A DNA stretch of 64,000 nucleotides, taken from NCBI RefSeq assembly GCF_050107715.1, contig NZ_JBNILN010000008.1:1-64000 (forward strand). The letters are read 5' to 3'. The translations under genes and the position numbers were made by a program. Shown here one piece after another: positions 59,220-64,000 of the stretch (position 1 is its first letter; each line of letters starts with the position of its first letter). The notes beneath the pieces are model-generated. The model worked only from the letters and a program-made list of their open reading frames with translations. It ran no database searches and was not told where the DNA came from. This DNA comes from Metabacillus_B sp050107715. GTDB lineage: Bacteria > Bacillota > Bacilli > Bacillales > Bacillaceae.

Positions 59220-59864
59220 TTATATATCCCGCAGCGCTTCTTTTATATCTTTGCTGCCGCTGATTAAATCAAAAGACCGGTTAATCGTGGTTTCAGCAGT
59301 CAGCGATTCTGCAATCACTCTCGCTACATCTGCGCGCGGAATGGAACCGCGCTCCAGGTTTTCAGCAGCGGCTATTTTTCCGGTCCCTGCTTCATTGAGC
59401 AGGCCTCCGGGACGGACGATTGTATAGTCCAAACCGCTCCGCTCAAGCTCCTTGTCCGCATAATGCTTAGCCGCATAGTAAGGAAGAAGCTTGTCATTCC
59501 AGTTCTCACGGTTATGGGCCTGTAAGGCACTCACCATGATAAACCGCTGAACTCCGCTGTTTTTTGCGGCTTCAATCAGCTTTCCCGCACCATCAAGATC
59601 AATTAGAAGCGTTTTATCCGAGCCTGTGCTTCCTCCTGAGCCCGCTGTAAAGATGACTGCGTCATGCCCCTTTACCGCATTTTCAAGTTCTCCGACTGTT
59701 CCTTCCAGATCAGCCAGTACCGTTTCTACGCCGTTTTCAGCAAAAGCGTCTGCCTGTTCCTGTTTTCTAACCATCGCCACCGGGGTGTGCTCCCCTTCGT
59801 TTTTAAGGATGTCGACAACCTGCTTTCCAATTTGTCCATTTGCACCTGCGATTAATACTTTCAT
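59220..59864 (-). CDS. NAD(P)-binding SDR-like protein (YhfK type)
   Basis: A 214-residue atypical short-chain dehydrogenase: NAD(P) motif LIAGANGQIGKQV (about 4-16), VIFTAGSGGSTG, and the YAAKHYAD (about 129-136) with Tyr/Lys. It is like B. subtilis YhfK and other NmrA-like proteins. The DNA between it and the MFS gene contains two dyads. Confidence 0.88.
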   Translation of the reverse strand: MKVLIAGANGQIGKQVVDILKNEGEHTPVAMVRKQEQADAFAENGVETVLADLEGTVGELENAVKGHDAVIFTAGSGGSTGSDKTLLIDLDGAGKLIEAAKNSGVQRFIMVSALQAHNRENWNDKLLPYYAAKHYADKELERSGLDYTIVRPGGLLNEAGTGKIAAAENLERGSIPRADVARVIAESLTAETTINRSFDLISGSKDIKEALRDI

Positions 59865-59927
59865 CTTATTCCTCTCCCTTCAGCTGTTTTTAGCTTGTCC
59901 CTATTTTGGCAAAAACGAGCATTGCGT

Positions 59928-59975
59928 TCAAACAACCTGTTTGACGGATGCGTTAATTGAACGTTTGTTTAAACG
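59928..59975. promoter_or_regulatory. Two dyads in the divergent SDR-MFS promoter region
   Basis: TCAAACA-ACC-TGTTTGA (59928-59944) and CGTTT-GTTT-AAACG (59962-59975) lie 17 bases apart in the divergent region. They share the AAACA/TGTTT core, so one regulator may bind both. Evidence is sequence symmetry only. Confidence 0.4.
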
Positions 59976-60124
59976 ATTTAAGCTTGTGATGCCAGTCCTT
60001 TCGGGCGAAAAAATCCTGTATGATCCTCCACTTATTTTCCGTCAGCCTCTCCATCGCTGAATGGATGACGGGGATAAATCGGTCTGCTAGAATAGAGTCA
60101 GGAGTTGGAAAGGAAGTTTTTTAC

Positions 60125-61363
60125 ATGAATGTGAGCAGGCTGAGATTGGTTCACCCGATTGCATGGAATATTATTTTGGGCACGCTGTTCAGCCGAATGG
60201 CGACGTCTATGAGCATTCCGTTTCTGGCCATCTATTTAACCGGCAAATTGGGGGTTTCCCCTTCAATGACAGGGACCATTATCGCCGCCAGCTCGCTTGT
60301 CGGGATTGGAGCCAGTTTTTATGGGGGGTATTTGGCGGACCGGTTTGGCCAGAAGCCTGTGCTGCTGATTTCTATTTTCTTATGGAGCTTCGTGTTTGCG
60401 GGCTTTGCCCAGTCTTCAGGTGTGTGGATGTTTTTTATCATGAATATGCTGAATGGATTGTGCCGGGCCGTATTTGAGCCGACCTCAAGGGCCATTTTAT
60501 CGGAAATTACAGAGGAGAAAAACAGGCTGGTGATTTTTAATCTTCGCTATACGGCTATTAATGTCGGGGTTGTATTCGGTCCGATCATCGGACTGCACCT
60601 TGGCGCTTCTACGGATCTCACACCCTTTTATTATGCAGCCGGAACCAGTTTTCTTTACGGGCTGACTCTTGTTTATATGCTGACTGCTTACAAAATCGGG
60701 TCACCTTCCGCAGGAAAACCTATTGTAACAGTGAAGGAAGCAGTCGGCGTCCTGAGAAAAGATACGGTTTATTTACTCGGATTGATTGGGATCATTTTAT
60801 CGATTGCGGGATTTTCACAGTTCAGCTCTACTTTGCCGCAATTTTTCGCGAGCTCGCCTAAAATAGAGGATGGCGCCCAGTTCTTTTCGTATATGCTGAC
60901 ATTCAATGCGGTCATTGTGATTTTGATTCAGTATCCGCTGATCCGGTTCGGGAAAAAATACAGCCCTGTTGTTTCGATCATGGCCGGCAACCTTCTCATA
61001 TCGATTAGCCTTATCTGCTTCAGCTTAACGGATCAGCTTGCTGGAATCCTTGGCATTGTTGTTTTGTTTACTATTGGAGAGGTCTTAATGTTTTCGATGA
61101 CCGATCTTTTTGTAGACCAGCTCGCGAAACCCGGGCTCAAGGGCTCTTATTTTGGAGCCATGGGCTTCACAGGACTGGGTGGAGTGATCGGCCCTTTTGC
61201 GGGAGGAGTACTGCTTGATTTTTTCGGAGCTGCGCAGCCATTTCTCCTTTTTGGATTACTTGCTTTGATGACGGCCATTGGCGTTCCGCTGCTTTACAGA
61301 GCCCATCAAATAAGCGTTCGGCACGCTGCTGTACCGATTGAAGCAAAAGCCGTCCAGCGCTAG
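60125..61363 (+). CDS. MFS transporter (drug efflux type)
   Basis: A 412-residue permease with 12 helices. The loop 2-3 motif GGYLADRFGQKP (about 68-79) is the MFS motif A. ATG at 60125 after AAAGGAAG; the frame extends upstream only through codons without a ribosome site. Substrate unknown. Possibly controlled through the two dyads upstream. Confidence 0.88.
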   Translation: MNVSRLRLVHPIAWNIILGTLFSRMATSMSIPFLAIYLTGKLGVSPSMTGTIIAASSLVGIGASFYGGYLADRFGQKPVLLISIFLWSFVFAGFAQSSGVWMFFIMNMLNGLCRAVFEPTSRAILSEITEEKNRLVIFNLRYTAINVGVVFGPIIGLHLGASTDLTPFYYAAGTSFLYGLTLVYMLTAYKIGSPSAGKPIVTVKEAVGVLRKDTVYLLGLIGIILSIAGFSQFSSTLPQFFASSPKIEDGAQFFSYMLTFNAVIVILIQYPLIRFGKKYSPVVSIMAGNLLISISLICFSLTDQLAGILGIVVLFTIGEVLMFSMTDLFVDQLAKPGLKGSYFGAMGFTGLGGVIGPFAGGVLLDFFGAAQPFLLFGLLALMTAIGVPLLYRAHQISVRHAAVPIEAKAVQR

Positions 61364-61382
61364 AAGACAGGACGGCTTTTTG
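61348..61382 (+). terminator. Terminator of the MFS gene
   Basis: AGCCGTCC, a 14-base loop that contains the stop codon, GGACGGCTTTTT. Confidence 0.82.
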
Positions 61383-61387
61383 TTCTG

Positions 61388-63463
61388 CTATTTTTTCTCA
61401 ATGACGATAAAACAGGTGCTGTCTGGAAGACTGACCCGGTTCATGCCGTTATCAAAAATCTCAATCTTTTTAAGTAAATGCTCTTCATAGCCTTCCTGCA
61501 AATAATGCTCAAAAACCAGGATTTCAGCTTCGCTCCCGAGCGTTTCGGCAATGAACTGCCGAAAACCGGACGGTGTAAAGTAACCGAATTGTTCCTGCAC
61601 TTCATGGGGATACGCTTCTTCTCCCCATGTGTACGTGTAGAGAAACTCCATTGCATCGTTTATATTCAAGAGGATGGTGTCTTTTCCAGCTCCGCGGTAA
61701 TCGATCTGCCTTCCTTTGAAATCCTGAACATACCTTTCGAAAAAGGGAAAGCCATCCGGCTCCAGCAAACGAATGATCCTTTCCTGATTTTCAGGCTCTG
61801 ACATGATGCCGTCACGAATAATAATCCGGCCTTTGCTGCTAAGGGTCCTGAACGAGCTCCGCAAGGTTTCGGCAATCACCTCATGATTGAATTTCCTTCC
61901 ATTATAGGGAATATAGGAAAACATTTCGTGGAGTATAGATGAGAAAACAATGGTATCTACTCCCTGTTCCCATACATTTTGCTCAAGCTTCAGGGCATCC
62001 CCCTGCATAACTTCCCATGCTGCGTTCTCTCTTTGCTTTTTCCGCTTCAGCTCTTCAACGACATTGACGGCAATATCGATTCCAATCACCCTTGCTTCAG
62101 GATGATGGCGGGTGAGAAGGTCCAGCATCACCCCACCCCCAGGGCCAATGTCAATCATTGTCCTTCCGACTGCGTAATCTGAAATTTTCTTTTTAAAATC
62201 ATGGGAGCTGTTCATATCATTCAAGTACGTCTGCTCATTGTTAAGGCGGTCATACGCATCCTTCCTAAAACGAAACAAATCATACAGGAGAACAATGGCA
62301 CGATCATATAGCGGTGATTTCTCGGCCTCCTGGCAAAACTCGATCAGCTTCTCTCCTGCTGATGAGAAAGCAAAACGGACGGCCATCATTTCATTCCCGG
62401 GATGCAAAGGAACAGCCGAGAGCTGGACATGGGCATTTGCGGGCCAGCTGCCGGCAAGGATGTCCTCAATCGAACGCTCGGCCAAAAAGGATTCGATGAT
62501 TCTTTTTTTGTAGATGTTCACGGTCTTCTTCCCTTTGTAATCATAGTAAAGCTCCTTCATCATGAGCTCAAAGGAAAGCTGCTTAACGATGTAGCCGCGC
62601 GTCTGGCTTTCAGACAGCAGAAAGATTTTCACGAATTCTTCAAAGGTAAAATCATGGAGTGCCGCTTCTACATACCACAAGTCCACATCTTTAAAAAAAG
62701 CCGAGAGCCGGTCTTCCGCGTGAGGGATTTCTTTTATGTACGTTTGATAAACGGCAGAAAAGTCTTCGCCGGAATGAGATGCTTTTGTTCTCAGTCTTCC
62801 CATTCTTTCTTCAAGGCTCTGCTCCCTGTCCGTTTCCCCCGCACTAATCCAGCCGATAACCTGTTCCATTTCCCCCTCGGCCGATTTCCAGATTTCTTTT
62901 GCCACTCCCTCAACAATGCAGCGATTTAAAGCAAAAAGAAGGTCTTTCATATTTTCCTTGCTCTCCGTCACCCGTTGTGCCAGCGGAATAATAGAGGTAT
63001 AGCGGACCTCTCCCCGGATGTACTGGCCAGCCAAACCGTGAGTCAATATTAGAAGGTAAACCAGTTCTTCCCGTTCTCTGTTTCTTTTCCATGCAGGGAG
63101 CTTTTCCATTTCATCCGCGTAAATTTGAGCAGATCCGATATTATGGATAGCCAGCTGAAAGCCTTTCTCCAGCCACTCCCTTCGCTGATGGGGGAGGCCG
63201 CATTTTGCGGTTTCACTCCAGACGAGGACCTCCTCGATTATCCTTTTTTCCTCTTCCTTCAATGCGAGGCTGTTTAAAATCTTCAAGGTTTGCTCGACGT
63301 AATCCAGCACTGGATTTTCGGCAATGGATCCCAATGATTCCACTTGCTCGAGGTTCACATTTTTTTCTTTAGTCAAAGAAAGGTATTTTAGCCATGGATA
63401 CTCCCGCAGCAATAGGGTATGACCGGATTTCAGGCTGCTGATAGCGTTTAAGGAAGAAAGCAC
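61388..63463 (-). CDS. Class I SAM methyltransferase with large N-terminal helical region
   Basis: A 691-residue protein beginning with GTG behind AAAGGAG. Residues 1-420 are a predicted all-helical region that I do not recognise. Residues 430-690 are a methyltransferase domain: motif I MIDIGPGGGVMLDLL (436-450), motif II VIGIDIAVN, motif IV DTIVFSSILHEMF. The helical part has frequent Glu/Lys and no membrane segment. The substrate is unknown and no partner is adjacent. Confidence 0.75.
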   Translation of the reverse strand: MLSSLNAISSLKSGHTLLLREYPWLKYLSLTKEKNVNLEQVESLGSIAENPVLDYVEQTLKILNSLALKEEEKRIIEEVLVWSETAKCGLPHQRREWLEKGFQLAIHNIGSAQIYADEMEKLPAWKRNREREELVYLLILTHGLAGQYIRGEVRYTSIIPLAQRVTESKENMKDLLFALNRCIVEGVAKEIWKSAEGEMEQVIGWISAGETDREQSLEERMGRLRTKASHSGEDFSAVYQTYIKEIPHAEDRLSAFFKDVDLWYVEAALHDFTFEEFVKIFLLSESQTRGYIVKQLSFELMMKELYYDYKGKKTVNIYKKRIIESFLAERSIEDILAGSWPANAHVQLSAVPLHPGNEMMAVRFAFSSAGEKLIEFCQEAEKSPLYDRAIVLLYDLFRFRKDAYDRLNNEQTYLNDMNSSHDFKKKISDYAVGRTMIDIGPGGGVMLDLLTRHHPEARVIGIDIAVNVVEELKRKKQRENAAWEVMQGDALKLEQNVWEQGVDTIVFSSILHEMFSYIPYNGRKFNHEVIAETLRSSFRTLSSKGRIIIRDGIMSEPENQERIIRLLEPDGFPFFERYVQDFKGRQIDYRGAGKDTILLNINDAMEFLYTYTWGEEAYPHEVQEQFGYFTPSGFRQFIAETLGSEAEILVFEHYLQEGYEEHLLKKIEIFDNGMNRVSLPDSTCFIVIEKK

Positions 63464-63583
63464 TGTGTTCGCTCCTTTATCTAGAAAGATACTTCTTTAT
63501 CATACCTTTTCCTGAAAGCAGGTAAAAGGAATGTCTAAGATGCTGTCCTCATAGACTGAGAGTACAGAAGGGAGCTGGGACAG

Positions 63584-63943
63584 ATGCTTGAGTGGAGTGC
63601 TGCTATAGCGGCGGCCGCCTTTACGATTCTGGTACTCTACCTGATTCGTACGCTGCGCAAGGTCATGAAAACCCTTGCCGAAACAGAAAAGACGCTATCT
63701 GATGCACGGGGCGCTGTAAACAGTCTGACGGGAGAAGCGGAAGGTTTAATCCATTCTGCGAACCAGATTTCGGATGATTTAAAAGGAAAAATGAAAGCAG
63801 TGGATCCATTAGTGGAATCAGCACATGACGTTGGCGAGGTCATCCAGAATGTAACAAGCTCCGTAAAGAGGGCTACGGCTCAGAAGCCAAAGCCGAAAAC
63901 CATTAATCAGGAATCGAAGCCTGTTCAGATTAAACTGAAGTAA
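63584..63943 (+). CDS. DUF948 domain protein (YtxG-like)
   Basis: A 119-residue protein: one N-terminal membrane helix (about 3-21), then a coiled-coil region (AETEKTLSDARGAVNSLTGEAEGLI...) as in the DUF948/YtxG family, with a basic tail KPKPKTINQESKPVQIKLK. Likely exposed to the cytoplasm or cell wall as a small stress protein. GGGAG lies in front of the ATG. The 50 bases after it to the window end show no feature. Confidence 0.8.
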   Translation: MLEWSAAIAAAAFTILVLYLIRTLRKVMKTLAETEKTLSDARGAVNSLTGEAEGLIHSANQISDDLKGKMKAVDPLVESAHDVGEVIQNVTSSVKRATAQKPKPKTINQESKPVQIKLK

Positions 63944-64000
63944 TCGATTTCAGGGGTGAAATCCGGCAGTTTTCAAACGTGGGGGGCGCCTCCACCCCGG

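Overview
The window is chromosomal DNA of a Bacillaceae bacterium (Bacillus group, not B. subtilis itself). From base 1 to about 27 kb it carries, in reverse, the gene order that B. subtilis has around sigB: ydbP-ddl-murF-(esterase)-cshA-(uvsE)-ydbS-ydbT-rhomboid-acpS-ydcC-alr-mazE-mazF-rsbRSTUVW-sigB-rsbX-tex-cmpA-sprT-trnS tRNA cluster. Shine-Dalgarno sites are strong, TTG and GTG starts are common, and sigma-B and ECF-type promoters can be read.

Regions. (1) 1-660: the 5' end of a 16S rRNA gene preceded by tRNA-Gly, tRNA-Pro and tRNA-Arg, then decayed copies of the tRNA-Arg unit. (2) 0.9-4.3 kb: a small accessory island between two tRNA clusters, with a TraB/GumN lipoprotein, an unknown two-helix membrane protein, a frameshifted DUF4097 lipoprotein and a TetR regulator. 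(3) 4.5-5.2 kb: seven tRNAs equivalent to trnS. (4) 5.4-27.1 kb: the conserved core. It holds the complete RsbRSTUVWX/SigB stress module read from the mazEF side, the cell-wall genes alr, murF and ddl, acpS, a DEAD-box helicase, a UV endonuclease and paired PH-domain membrane proteins. (5) 27.2-30.5 kb: redox and methionine-repair genes, namely msrA behind a SAM-I riboswitch, an FAD/Rieske oxidoreductase, and the ohrR-ohr peroxide pair with its operator. (6) 30.6-31.6 kb: an 18-bp minisatellite of 20 units running into a roughly 0.55-kb non-coding repeat. (7) 31.6-44.8 kb: a methyltransferase, a GNAT enzyme, an FAD oxidoreductase, a YdjM-like protein and a ten-gene ter stress operon (three TerD, HpcH-like lyase, PRTase, StiP-type protein, HAD, YceG, TelA, VWA). 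(8) 44.9-45.5 kb: an inverted copy of the 0.55-kb repeat. (9) 45.5-49.9 kb: potRABCD polyamine uptake. (10) 50.2-64 kb: mixed metabolism and small conserved proteins (Fe-ADH, DinB, phosphodiesterase, DUF6509, DUF4025, AtoE transporter, DUF1540, OsmC, a dead TetR, FrnE/DsbA, SDR, MFS, a 691-residue methyltransferase, DUF948).

Themes: general and envelope stress response (SigB, Ter, Ohr, MsrA, OsmC, YdbST, UvsE), regulators that have decayed while their DNA sites remain, and a dispersed non-coding repeat family with one inverted pair bracketing the ter region. The most notable structural observations are that inverted pair, the 18-bp minisatellite beside it, the 20-bp-period array at 56.7 kb, the A7 frameshift in the DUF4097 gene, and the nonsense/frameshift decay of the TetR gene beside an intact 11-bp-arm operator.
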